Shown here: positions 33,449 to 41,960 of the stretch, in pieces | Numbering within the stretch: the stretch's first letter is position 1 | Layout: each line of letters begins with the position of its first letter | Origin: an uncultured Faecalibacterium sp. | GTDB lineage: Bacteria; Bacillota; Clostridia; Oscillospirales; Ruminococcaceae | Assembly (NCBI GenBank): GCA_944385995.1 | Contig: CALWZL010000005.1 | Span: 1 to 64,000 of the forward strand | Direction: 5' to 3' | Length of the DNA stretch: 64,000 nucleotides | Program-made: the position numbers and the translations under genes | The notes under the pieces: generated by a model | What the model was told of the DNA's origin: nothing | Databases searched by the model: none | Seen by the model: the letters and a program-made list of their open reading frames with translations, nothing else

Positions 33449-35860
33449 ATGGCAACCGTGAAAAAATCATCATCCAAAATCCACACAGCTCTGCTGTATG
33501 CCGTCGAGGAAAAGCCACATTTTCATCAGGAGCTGGAGATCCTTTACATCATCCGGGGCGGCTTGACGGTTGTGCAGGACAACAGTACATTCCAGCTGCA
33601 AAAAGACGATGTCGTGGTCATCAACTGCAACAACGTCCATTCCCTGCATGGATCAGAAGATCTTTCCTTGCTGCAAATTCAGATTTCTTATGACTTGCTG
33701 TTGGAAATCTCGGGGGGCGCCGGCATGGTTTTCGCCTGCAATTCCAGTGTGGACGCCTACCATCCCTATGGAGAGCTGCGGCGAATCATGCGTCAGCTGT
33801 TGTTCAGCTATGCCGGCGCGCGCAAAAAGACCGAGGCGCTGCGCTACAGCTATGTGTATGAGCTGCTGGATATCCTCACCGAACAATTTCAGGTTCAGCT
33901 GGACAGCCAGAATGCCTCCCGTCCCCAGCGGGAAGAAGCCCGTCTGCAAGCCATCATCAATTATGTCAACCAGAATTTCCGGGAAGAAATCAATCTGAGC
34001 AAGCTGGCCGAACAGATGTATCTGTCCACCTCTTCGCTGTCGCGGCTGTTCAAAAAGAGCATGGGGTGCTACTTTGGAGATTTTGTCAACCATGTCCGTC
34101 TGAATCATGCGGTCAAGGAACTGGAGGAGACGGATAAGACGGTGACCCGGATTGCGGCGGACTGTGGCTTTGCCAATCTGGCCGCCTTCAATAAGCAGTT
34201 CCAGAACGCCTACCAGATGGCGCCCAGTGCCTACCGTCAGCTGGCATGGGAAAAACAGGAGGCCGACGACGAACAGAACCTGGCCGTTCTGGAGCAGGGG
34301 GCGCGGATGCTGCACAAAGAGGCAGACCGGGAAAGCCTCGGCCGCCGCGAGCAGAGCATTTCGGTGACGGTGCAGGCCGGGCAGGGGACGGTCTGTCAGT
34401 CTCCCTGCAATCAGGTGCTCAACGGCGGTGCCGCAGCAGATCTCACCATATATAATGTACAGGAACATCTCACCAGTTTGTATGAGAATCTCAAATTCCG
34501 GTATGTCCGGGTCTGGAACGTCTTTTCCAAAAAGATGGTGATTTTGCAGGACCCCTCCGGCTGTCAGTATAACTTTGACATGCTGGACAACGTCTTTGAT
34601 TTCATGTCGGCCCATCACATGATCCCTTATTTGGATTTGGGCCAGCGGCCCTTCTGCGCGGTCAAGTCGGAAGGACAGATGGTCTATTATGAAGATGAGG
34701 AGCTAGTGTTTGAGAACGCCAACGACTGGCTGCGGATGTTCATGGCCTTTGTGGAACATGCAATCCGCCGCTATGGGCGGCAGGCAGTAGGGGAGTGGAT
34801 CTTTGACTTTACCCTCGATATCCGCTTTGAGGTGATGCCCTTCTGCAGCGATGAGGACGAGATGTGGGAGTTATACCGCCGGCTCTATGCGTTTTTGCGG
34901 CAGAATCTGCCCAACGTCAAGGTCGGCGGACTGGGAGGCGTTCCGGTCAGCAAGATGGAGATGACCATCCGCTGGCTGCAATACTGCAAAAAACACAACT
35001 GCGTGCCCGATCATCTGTCGGTTCTGATTTTCCCCTACCTGCACGAATTCCAAAATGGAGATTTCGTCCCCCGGCGCACCGCCCGGGAAGACGAGGAAAT
35101 CCAACAGATTTGCCGGTGCCGGGAGATGCTGGATCAAAACGGCCTGCAAGATTGCCGTCTGTTTGTGGTGGAGTGGAACAACAGCCTGTCCACCCGCAGC
35201 TGGTTGAACGACAGCTGTTTCCGCGCCGCCTATGCCCTGGAAGTCATCAACCGGACCTGGGGAGTGGCGGATGTGATGGCCCTCTGGATGGCCACCGACT
35301 GGTGCTGCAGCTATTACGACACCATGCACGTGGCCAGCGGCGGCAACGGCCTGGTGTCCAAAAATGGAATCCGCAAGCCGATTTATCATGCGCTGGATTT
35401 CCTGAACCGGATGAATGCCCGCTTTTTGCAGCGGGGAGATCACTATATTGCCACCACCAACGGGCCGGACTTCTACATCCTGTGCTACAATTTCAAAAGG
35501 TATTCCTATCAGTTCTATCATGAGGAGGAAAATGAATTTGACCTCCACTGTTTGAGTGATCTGTTTGTGGATGACTGCGATCTGCAAATCCATTTCACCC
35601 TGACGGGCCTGGACGAAAAAGCCCAGTATGCCATCAAGCGGCGCACGGTCAACCGGGAACACGGCAGCCTGTTGGGAGAGTGGAGTCGGTTTGAGTTCGA
35701 TACCTCTCTGGATGCGCGGGACGTTCAGTATTTGCGCAACAAGTGCAATCCTGATCTGAGTATGCGCAAGCAGCGGACCGAAAAAGGGGTGTTGGAGTTC
35801 AATACCGTCTTGCAGGCGCACGAAATCACCCTGTTCCACATCTTCAAATTGCACACCTGA
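33449..35860 (+). CDS. AraC-type regulator fused to a degenerate GH39-like domain
   Basis: 803 residues. Residues 1-110 form a cupin sensor ('HFHQELEILYIIRGGLTVV'). Residues about 165-263 carry the double AraC helix-turn-helix ('INLSKLAEQMYLSTSSLSRLFKK' in part, then 'VTRIAADCGFANLAAFNKQFQ'). From about 300 to the end is a beta-xylosidase (GH39)-like barrel and sandwich. GH39 enzymes use an acid/base Glu in an N-E-P motif; the matching strand here is 'GEWIFDFTLDIRFE' with no N-E-P, while the nucleophile-type Glu is kept (E575-W-N). This suggests a glycan-sensing rather than hydrolytic domain. It lies upstream of, and co-directional with, the glycoside cluster and probably activates it. Confidence 0.85.
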   Translation: MATVKKSSSKIHTALLYAVEEKPHFHQELEILYIIRGGLTVVQDNSTFQLQKDDVVVINCNNVHSLHGSEDLSLLQIQISYDLLLEISGGAGMVFACNSSVDAYHPYGELRRIMRQLLFSYAGARKKTEALRYSYVYELLDILTEQFQVQLDSQNASRPQREEARLQAIINYVNQNFREEINLSKLAEQMYLSTSSLSRLFKKSMGCYFGDFVNHVRLNHAVKELEETDKTVTRIAADCGFANLAAFNKQFQNAYQMAPSAYRQLAWEKQEADDEQNLAVLEQGARMLHKEADRESLGRREQSISVTVQAGQGTVCQSPCNQVLNGGAAADLTIYNVQEHLTSLYENLKFRYVRVWNVFSKKMVILQDPSGCQYNFDMLDNVFDFMSAHHMIPYLDLGQRPFCAVKSEGQMVYYEDEELVFENANDWLRMFMAFVEHAIRRYGRQAVGEWIFDFTLDIRFEVMPFCSDEDEMWELYRRLYAFLRQNLPNVKVGGLGGVPVSKMEMTIRWLQYCKKHNCVPDHLSVLIFPYLHEFQNGDFVPRRTAREDEEIQQICRCREMLDQNGLQDCRLFVVEWNNSLSTRSWLNDSCFRAAYALEVINRTWGVADVMALWMATDWCCSYYDTMHVASGGNGLVSKNGIRKPIYHALDFLNRMNARFLQRGDHYIATTNGPDFYILCYNFKRYSYQFYHEEENEFDLHCLSDLFVDDCDLQIHFTLTGLDEKAQYAIKRRTVNREHGSLLGEWSRFEFDTSLDARDVQYLRNKCNPDLSMRKQRTEKGVLEFNTVLQAHEITLFHIFKLHT

Positions 35861-35905
35861 CATCATACTGCACAAAATATTTCTCCAAAAACTGAATAGT
35901 TTGAC

Positions 35906-35950
35906 ACAAGGCGCAACAAATCCGCATGTTTTGTTGCGCCTTGTTTTTTG
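35906..35950 (+). terminator. Terminator of the AraC-GH39 gene
   Basis: Perfect 15-base arms ACAAGGCGCAACAAA (35906-35920) and TTTGTTGCGCCTTGT (35930-35944), then TTTTTG. Confidence 0.9.
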
Positions 35951-36111
35951 TGTCGGAAAAGTCTGCAACGAACTGCATCCAGAAAGCAGGGGGCCGGCAA
36001 CCGCGGCGGTAGCTGGTTTTGGGCAAAAATTTTACAATAGAGTCAGCAAAAGGGAAGCGGCACACAACAAGGTGGGCCGGCCCGAGACAAAAGAAATGGA
36101 GGCAAAACATT

Positions 36112-37230
36112 ATGAAAAACGGAAAACTGCAGGTAGCTGTTGTGGGCTGTGGCGGCATTGCAAATCAGAAGCATTTCCCCGCTCTGAGCAAGCAGAGCGA
36201 CAAGTGCGAGATCGTCGCTTTCTGTGACATCATCGAGGAGCGGGCCAAGACGGCCGCTGCCAAGTACGGCGCCCCCGGCTGCCAGGTTACCACCGATTAC
36301 ATGGAAGTCATGAAGAACCCCGACGTGGACGTGGTCCATGTCTGCACCCCCAACGTGGCACACTGCCCCATCACCGTGGCCGCCTTTGAGGCCGGCAAAC
36401 ACGTCATGTGCGAGAAGCCCATGGCCGCCACCACCGCCGACGCTCAAAAGATGATGGACGCCTGGAAGAAGAGCGGCAAGAAGTTCACCGTCGGCTATCA
36501 GAACCGGTTCCGCACCGACTCCCAGGCTCTGAAGCGGGCCTGCGATGAGGGCAAGCTGGGCGAGATCTACTTCGCCAAGGCACACGCTGTCCGCCGCCGC
36601 GCCGTCCCCACTTGGGGCGTCTTCCCCGACAAGTCCAAGCAGGGCGGCGGTCCGCTGATCGACATCGGCACCCACGCACTGGACATCACCCTGTGGTGCA
36701 TGAACAACTACAAGCCCGTTTCGGTCATGGGCTCTGTCTTTGAGAAGCTGGGCCACCTGCCCGAGGCCACCGAGGGCAACATGTTCGGACCCTGGGACCC
36801 CAAGACCTACGAGGTGGAGGACTCCGCCTTCGGCTTCGTCAAGATGGAGAACGGCGCCACCATCTTCCTGGAGGCATCCTGGGCCCTGAACGTCAAGGAT
36901 TCCCGCGAGGCAGCCTGTACCCTGTGCGGCACCAAGGCCGGCGCTGAGCAGGTGGGCGGCATGAGCCAGCAGGGCTACGACCTGGTCTTCAACGAGACCA
37001 CCGGCGGCATCCTGACCGAGGAGCACATCTCGGACACCGGCGCCATTGCCTTCTTCGAGGGCACCAACGGCGGCAGCGACGCAGACAAGGAGTGCAAGCA
37101 GTGGCTGGAAGCCATCCTGAACGACACCGAGCCCCTGGTCAAGCCCGAGCAGGCCTTCACCGTCACCCAGATCCTGGATGCCATCTATCAGTCTGCCCGT
37201 GAGGGCCGCGAGATCCGCCTGAACGGCTGA
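36112..37230 (+). CDS. Gfo/Idh/MocA-family dehydrogenase, candidate glycoside 3-oxidase
   Basis: A 372-residue NAD(P)-dependent oxidoreductase. The Rossmann loop is 'VVGCGGIANQ' (G12-x-G14-G15), the conserved 'CEKPMA' has K102, and the 'GGGPLIDIGTHALDITLW' active-site helix is present. I chose ATG 36112 (GGAGG ten bases upstream) over an upstream open frame. In known C-glycoside degradation (for example puerarin in gut bacteria), an enzyme of this family oxidises the 3-hydroxyl of the sugar, which activates the C-C bond for the lyase. It heads the cluster and is 13 bases from the next gene, so that role fits; the exact substrate is inferred. Confidence 0.88.
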   Translation: MKNGKLQVAVVGCGGIANQKHFPALSKQSDKCEIVAFCDIIEERAKTAAAKYGAPGCQVTTDYMEVMKNPDVDVVHVCTPNVAHCPITVAAFEAGKHVMCEKPMAATTADAQKMMDAWKKSGKKFTVGYQNRFRTDSQALKRACDEGKLGEIYFAKAHAVRRRAVPTWGVFPDKSKQGGGPLIDIGTHALDITLWCMNNYKPVSVMGSVFEKLGHLPEATEGNMFGPWDPKTYEVEDSAFGFVKMENGATIFLEASWALNVKDSREAACTLCGTKAGAEQVGGMSQQGYDLVFNETTGGILTEEHISDTGAIAFFEGTNGGSDADKECKQWLEAILNDTEPLVKPEQAFTVTQILDAIYQSAREGREIRLNG

Positions 37231-37243
37231 GGAGGAATACGTC

Positions 37244-38164
37244 ATGAAACTCGGATTTGTTTCGGCCATTCTGGACCAAAGCAGCTATGAGGAAATGATG
37301 GACATCGCTTCCGGGATGGGTTTCCAGTGCATGGAAGTGGCCTGCTGGCCCCAGGGCAAGGCAGAGCGCCGGTATGCCGGCGTCAGCCACATCGACGCCG
37401 AGCGGGTGCTGGAGGATGACGCCTACGCCGCTCACATCCTGGACTACGCCAAGGAAAAGAAGGTCCAGATTTCTTCTCTGGCCTACTATCCCAACACCAT
37501 GGACGGCAACCTGGAAAAGCGGGCCGCCGCCGTGGAGCACCTGAAAAACCTCATCAAGGCTTCCGCCAAGCTGGGCGTCAACATGGTTACCACCTTCATC
37601 GGCCGTGACCAGACCAAGACCGTCGAGGAGAACCTGGAGCTGGTGAAGGAGGTCTGGCCTCCCATCATCGCCCTGGCCGAGGAGTGCGGCGTCAAGGTCG
37701 CCATCGAGAACTGCCCCATGCTGTTCGGTCCCGATCAGTGGCCCGGCGGCCAGAACCTGATGACCACCCCGGCCATCTGGAAGAAGGTCTTTGAGATTCT
37801 CCCCAGCAAGAACCTGGGCATCAACTACGATCCCTCCCACTTTGTGTGGCAGATGATCGACTACATCAAGCCCATCTACGAGTTCAAGGACAAGATTTTC
37901 CACGTCCACTACAAGGACATCAAGCTCTATCCCGACCGCCTGAATCAGGTGGGCATCATGGCCTATCCCCTGGACTTCATGTCTCCCAAGCTGCCCGGCC
38001 TGGGCGATGTGGATTGGGGCCGCTACGTGTCGGCGCTGACCGATATCGGCTATGACGGCTATACCTGCATCGAGGTAGAGGACAAAGCCTTTGAGGGCAG
38101 CCAGGAGAAGGTCCTGGACAGCCTGCGCCTGAGCAAACGCTATATGGAGCAGTTTGTCATCTAA
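37244..38164 (+). CDS. Sugar phosphate isomerase/epimerase-family TIM barrel
   Basis: A 306-residue xylose-isomerase-like barrel. Metal ligands are visible as E155 ('VAIENCP'), D196 ('NYDPSH'), H222 ('FHVHYKD') and E277 ('CIEVED'). This is the ordinary hydrolase/isomerase-like version of the fold, distinct from the neighbouring 336-residue paralogue. In a C-glycoside pathway it could isomerise or hydrate the 3-keto sugar or anhydro-sugar released by the lyase; that is inference. AGGAGG lies ten bases before the ATG, and a terminator-like hairpin follows. Confidence 0.85.
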   Translation: MKLGFVSAILDQSSYEEMMDIASGMGFQCMEVACWPQGKAERRYAGVSHIDAERVLEDDAYAAHILDYAKEKKVQISSLAYYPNTMDGNLEKRAAAVEHLKNLIKASAKLGVNMVTTFIGRDQTKTVEENLELVKEVWPPIIALAEECGVKVAIENCPMLFGPDQWPGGQNLMTTPAIWKKVFEILPSKNLGINYDPSHFVWQMIDYIKPIYEFKDKIFHVHYKDIKLYPDRLNQVGIMAYPLDFMSPKLPGLGDVDWGRYVSALTDIGYDGYTCIEVEDKAFEGSQEKVLDSLRLSKRYMEQFVI

Positions 38165-38264
38165 ACCGAGCTAACCCGCTGGACGGAAACAGACCACAGT
38201 CTTGGAAGAGACAGCCGGGTTTCTGAAGCAGCCGGCCGCCGTTGGCGAGACTGTCCGTCCTGAG

Positions 38265-38308
38265 CGCTGCGCCGATCACTTGCCTTCAGTCGGCGCAGCG
38301 TCTTTTTA
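38265..38308 (+). terminator. Terminator/attenuator inside the glycoside cluster
   Basis: Arms CGCTGCGCCGA (38265-38275) and TCGGCGCAGCG (38290-38300), then TCTTTTTATA. It separates the first two genes from the lyase genes, so the two parts can be expressed at different levels. Confidence 0.8.
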
Positions 38309-38335
38309 TAAAATGAGAAACGGAGGAATGATTCC

Positions 38336-39346
38336 ATGTCCCGTATTAAAGCTGGTGTCAGCCTGTACAGCCTGCAGGACCAGTACCTGACCAAGAAAAT
38401 GACCCTGGAAGACATCATCCACTATGTCAAGGAGTGCGGCGCCGAGGGCATCGAGATCCTGCCCGATCAGATGCTGAAGGGTGCTCCCGACCTGACCGAT
38501 GAGCAGGTGGCCGACTGGCACCGGATGCTCAAGGAGACCGGCCTGCAGCCCGTCATCGCAGATGTGTTCCTGAACACCAACCTCTATAAGAACCGCACCC
38601 TGACCCACCGGGAGTGCATCGACCTGCTGATCAAGGAAATCAAGCAGGCCAACCGTCTGGGCATCCACCTGATCCGCCTGGTGTCGATGGTGCCCTACTG
38701 GGTCATCGAGCCGCTGCTGCCCTACTGTGAGAAGTACGACGTGACCATCGCCATCGAGGTCCACGCCGGCATGGCCTTTGATGTCAAGGCCACCAACGAC
38801 TTCATCAACGAAGTCAAGCGCCTCAAGACCCCCTATGCGGGCATCGTCATCGACACCGGCATCTTCTGCCGCAAGTTCCCCCGTGTGGTCAAGAACTACG
38901 AGCTGAACAACGGCGCAAGCCCCGAGATGTTCGACTACTGCGACAAGCTGCTGGACCAGGGCACCGACCTGCACGCCGTCATCCGTCAGAACGGCGGCAA
39001 GCTGCCCGAGGACTTCGTCGCCACCTGGAAGACCCACGAGGACGAGATCTTTGGACCTCTGTGCGACGGCTACGAGAACTATCCCTATGAGGTGATGGAC
39101 GACCTGATGCCCTACATCAAGCACTTCCACTTCAAGATGTTCGAGATGACCGACGAAGGCCCCGAGTATTCCATTGATTTCAAGGGCCTGCTGCAGTACC
39201 TGCACGATCACAACTACGACGGCTATGTCTGCACCGAGTACGAGGGCAACCGCTTCACCCTGCCCGGCCATCCCACCGTGGAGCGGGAGCAGGTGGCCCG
39301 GAACGTCAAGTATGTGCAGGCTTGCCTGAAAGAGATCCAGGGCTAA
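38336..39346 (+). CDS. Candidate C-glycoside deglycosidase alpha subunit (TIM barrel)
   Basis: A 336-residue sugar phosphate isomerase/epimerase-family barrel. Metal ligands read E141, D173 ('VIDTG'), H263 or H265 ('KHFHFK') and E301 or E303 ('TEYEG'). H143 sits two residues after the first Glu, in E141-V-H143, where characterised alpha subunits are reported to have a catalytic His (from memory). The alpha subunits of C-glycoside deglycosidases are of this family and size and work as a heterodimer with a DUF6379 beta subunit, which is exactly the next gene (14 bases). The reaction is metal-dependent elimination of the aglycone from a 3-oxo-C-glycoside. Confidence 0.82.
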   Translation: MSRIKAGVSLYSLQDQYLTKKMTLEDIIHYVKECGAEGIEILPDQMLKGAPDLTDEQVADWHRMLKETGLQPVIADVFLNTNLYKNRTLTHRECIDLLIKEIKQANRLGIHLIRLVSMVPYWVIEPLLPYCEKYDVTIAIEVHAGMAFDVKATNDFINEVKRLKTPYAGIVIDTGIFCRKFPRVVKNYELNNGASPEMFDYCDKLLDQGTDLHAVIRQNGGKLPEDFVATWKTHEDEIFGPLCDGYENYPYEVMDDLMPYIKHFHFKMFEMTDEGPEYSIDFKGLLQYLHDHNYDGYVCTEYEGNRFTLPGHPTVEREQVARNVKYVQACLKEIQG

Positions 39347-39360
39347 GGAGGGGATAGAAA

Positions 39361-39753
39361 ATGTTTGACAACAATGTGTTCCTGCAGGGTACCTGCAAAA
39401 ATGTGTCGGAAGGCGGCAAAGTGATCGGCTTCGAGATGCAGACCAATATCACCTACTACCGCGCTATCCCTCTGTCCATGATGGAGTACGTCCATGTCAG
39501 CGTGGACGGCGAGGCCGTGCCGGATGAGGACATCCGGGTTTCCCTGGATCAGAACGACTGGTTCACCCAGAAGGAAGCCGAGACCGTCACCACCTATAAG
39601 TGGGAGTACGGCGACCCGCTGTACATCCGGGTCCTGAAGGACGGCGGCCTGTCCAAGGGCAGCCACCAGGTCAAGCTGACGGTGGCCGTCCGCACCGCTT
39701 ACATCCCCGTGCCGCTGGAGGGCACCAAAGAGCGGGAAGTCGTCATTGACTGA
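39361..39753 (+). CDS. C-glycoside deglycosidase beta subunit (DUF6379 family)
   Basis: A 130-residue small beta-rich protein. 'MFDNNVFLQGTCKNVSEGGK' at the start, 'YYRAIPLSMMEYVHVSVDGE' in the middle and 'ISL/YIPVP.EGTKER'-type ending match the DUF6379 family, whose characterised members are the beta subunits of C-glycoside deglycosidases (DgpBC, DfgAB, CarBC types). They pack against the alpha barrel and help shape its active site. AAGGAGG lies about eight bases before the ATG. Position right after the alpha-type barrel is diagnostic; this is the most informative single gene of the cluster. Confidence 0.88.
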   Translation: MFDNNVFLQGTCKNVSEGGKVIGFEMQTNITYYRAIPLSMMEYVHVSVDGEAVPDEDIRVSLDQNDWFTQKEAETVTTYKWEYGDPLYIRVLKDGGLSKGSHQVKLTVAVRTAYIPVPLEGTKEREVVID

Positions 39754-39773
39754 GAAGTTAAAGGAGAATCACA

Positions 39774-40736
39774 ATGGCAAAGAACGTACTCGGCATTTCC
39801 TTCGGCCGGAAGATGAGCAACACCGAAGTGATGGTCAAGGAAGCCCTGCTCCAGTGCCAGAATGCGGGCTGCACCGTCCGCTTCCTGCGCGCGGATGAGA
39901 TGAACATCCACATCTGCACCGGCTGCATCTCCTGCGTGGTGGGAATGACCACCGGCCGCGGCAAGGGCGGCTGCCCCATCAAGGACGACCTGCCCATCGT
40001 GGAAGAAGCCCTGATGGAGTCGGATGCCGTCATCATCGGTTCTCCGGTGTATGAGTTCACCCCCACCGGCAACTTCAAGGTCTGGTGCGACCGTCTGGGC
40101 CCCTCTCACGACGTGTCCTTCCGAAAGACAGCCTATGATGCAGGCATTGCCGCCGGCAAGGACAAGAGCGAGCTGCCCGACGAGCGCAGCTTCAAAAAGC
40201 GTGTGGGCGCCCTGATCACGGTGGGCGGCGCCATGACCGAGAACTGGCTGTCCCTGGCTCTGCCCAGCATGTACGCCATGTGCGTGTCCTCGGGTATTGA
40301 TGTCATCGACGCCTATAAATACTTCGGGGCCATGGCCCACGAGCATGTCCTGGGCAATCAGCCGGTGATGGACCGGATGACCCAGCTGGGCAAGCACATC
40401 GTGGAGGCTTTGAACGCCCCCGACGAGGAGACCCGGACCCGCTGGCGCGGCGACAAGCAGGGCGTCTGCCCGGTCTGCCACAACGAGCTGCTGGAGGTGA
40501 CCCACCGGGGCACCGAAATCGAGTGCCCGGTCTGTGGCATCTCGGGCAATCTGGCTGTGGAAGACGGCGAGATCAAGGTCACCTTCCCGGCGGAGCAGAT
40601 CGCCCGGAGCCGCCTGTACTACGCAGGCAAGCTGGAGCACTCCACCGAGATCAAGACCAAGGCTGTCGGCCCCGGTCAGATCCCCAACCTGAAAGAGCTC
40701 AAGCAGAAATACCTTCACATCGGTGAACAGCAGTAA
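39774..40736 (+). CDS. Flavodoxin-fold NADPH:FMN oxidoreductase with Fe-S motif and zinc ribbon
   Basis: 320 residues. The N-terminal half is a flavodoxin/FMN-reductase fold ('ISFGRKMSNTEVMVKEAL', 'VIIGSPVYEFTPTGNFKVWCDR'). A cysteine set C48-x2-C51-x2-C54-x12-C67 sits where iron-sulfur flavoproteins bind a 4Fe-4S cluster. The C-terminal part carries a zinc ribbon-like C232-P-V-C235 ... C251-P-V-C254. It probably passes electrons from a reductant to a bound organic substrate, perhaps the aglycone or keto sugar; no substrate can be read from the sequence. A paralogue of the same architecture lies at 60709. It is 20 bases after the beta-subunit gene, with AAAGGAG before the ATG. Confidence 0.82.
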   Translation: MAKNVLGISFGRKMSNTEVMVKEALLQCQNAGCTVRFLRADEMNIHICTGCISCVVGMTTGRGKGGCPIKDDLPIVEEALMESDAVIIGSPVYEFTPTGNFKVWCDRLGPSHDVSFRKTAYDAGIAAGKDKSELPDERSFKKRVGALITVGGAMTENWLSLALPSMYAMCVSSGIDVIDAYKYFGAMAHEHVLGNQPVMDRMTQLGKHIVEALNAPDEETRTRWRGDKQGVCPVCHNELLEVTHRGTEIECPVCGISGNLAVEDGEIKVTFPAEQIARSRLYYAGKLEHSTEIKTKAVGPGQIPNLKELKQKYLHIGEQQ

Positions 40737-40749
40737 GGGGGAGCGCCCT

Positions 40750-41820
40750 ATGGATGAGATTCGCGTTGCCATCATCGGCCATGGCTTCATGGGCCATGAA
40801 GACGAGACCATGCTTTTGAAGATGCCCGGCATCAAGCTGGTGGGCTTTTCGGACATCGATCCCAAACAGCTGGAAGATGTAGCCCCCGGTCTCAAGCGGT
40901 ACGCCAGCAATGAAGAACTGCTGGCCGACCCGGAAGTCCAGGTGGTCATCATCGCCGCCAACAACAACCAGCATCACAAGCTGGTCTGCCAGGCCGCCCG
41001 CGCCGGCAAGGACATCCTGTGCGAAAAGCCGGTGGCCATGACGGTGGAAGAGCTGGACGACATGGTGAAGGTGGTCAAGGAGTGCGGCGTCAAATTCACG
41101 GTGCATCACCAGCGCCGGTTCGACCCGGATTTCCGCACCATCAAAGAAGTGTATGACAGCGGCACCCTGGGGGATGTCTACAAGATCAAAACGGGCCTGT
41201 ATGGGTTCAACGGCAATATGCACGACTGGCACATCTACCGCAGCGAAGGCGGCGGAATGCTCTATGACTGGGGCGTCCACCTGCTGGATCAGATGCTCTG
41301 GATGATGCCGGGGGTCAAGATCAAACAGGTGTTCGCCGACGTGCGGAACGTCATCAATGCAGAGGTGGACGACTACTTCAAGATTCTGCTGCGGATGGAC
41401 AACGGCATCACGGCAGAAGTGGAGCTGGGCACCTACCTGCTCACCGACAAGCAGCACGACAAATGGTTCGAGCGCCACTGGCTCATCAGCGGCAATAAGG
41501 GCAGCGCCTATGTGGACGGCTTTGAGCCGGAAGGCAAGATTGTCCGCACCACCCATCTGCTGACCAACGTGGGCGGCCACCGCACCATGACGGCGGCCGG
41601 GCCCACCCGGTCCTTCGGGCCGCCGCCCGAGGGCACCATCGTTACCGAGCCGCTGCCCCAGGTGGATACCTGCCACCAGGACTATTTCCGCAACTACATC
41701 AAAGCCTGGCACGGCGAGGAAGATTTCCTGGTCAAGATCCCGGAGACCCGCCGTGTGCTGGCTCTGATGGAAGCGGCGCGGGAATCTGCCCGCTCCGGCA
41801 GATCGGTGGATTTTGAATAA
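40750..41820 (+). CDS. Second Gfo/Idh/MocA-family dehydrogenase
   Basis: A 356-residue oxidoreductase. The Rossmann loop is 'IIGHGFMGHE' (G10-x-G12), 'CEKPVA' carries K93, and 'GGGMLYDWGVHLLDQMLWMMPG' holds the active-site His. ATG 40750 has AGGGGGAG nine bases upstream. It is only distantly similar to the dehydrogenase at 36112, so the two probably catalyse different steps, for example 3-oxidation of the glycoside versus reduction of the released keto sugar. Last of the compact enzyme set before the transporter. Confidence 0.85.
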   Translation: MDEIRVAIIGHGFMGHEDETMLLKMPGIKLVGFSDIDPKQLEDVAPGLKRYASNEELLADPEVQVVIIAANNNQHHKLVCQAARAGKDILCEKPVAMTVEELDDMVKVVKECGVKFTVHHQRRFDPDFRTIKEVYDSGTLGDVYKIKTGLYGFNGNMHDWHIYRSEGGGMLYDWGVHLLDQMLWMMPGVKIKQVFADVRNVINAEVDDYFKILLRMDNGITAEVELGTYLLTDKQHDKWFERHWLISGNKGSAYVDGFEPEGKIVRTTHLLTNVGGHRTMTAAGPTRSFGPPPEGTIVTEPLPQVDTCHQDYFRNYIKAWHGEEDFLVKIPETRRVLALMEAARESARSGRSVDFE

Positions 41821-41885
41821 GGTTTATCAGGAGCGTTCCCGTTGTGTTTCGGCGGGTCGGCCGGTGAAAGGCTGACCTATGGATC

Positions 41886-41926
41886 AAGCGGGGGTGTCGG
41901 CTCGTGGATAAATGCGGCCCCCGCTT
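41886..41926 (+). terminator. Weak terminator-like hairpin before the symporter gene
   Basis: AAGCGGGGG (41886-41894) with CCCCCGCTT (41918-41926), followed by TATCTTT. The loop is large and the U tract poor. Confidence 0.45.
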
Positions 41927-41960
41927 TATCTTTGGCTATACCAAAGGAGGAATAACGATC

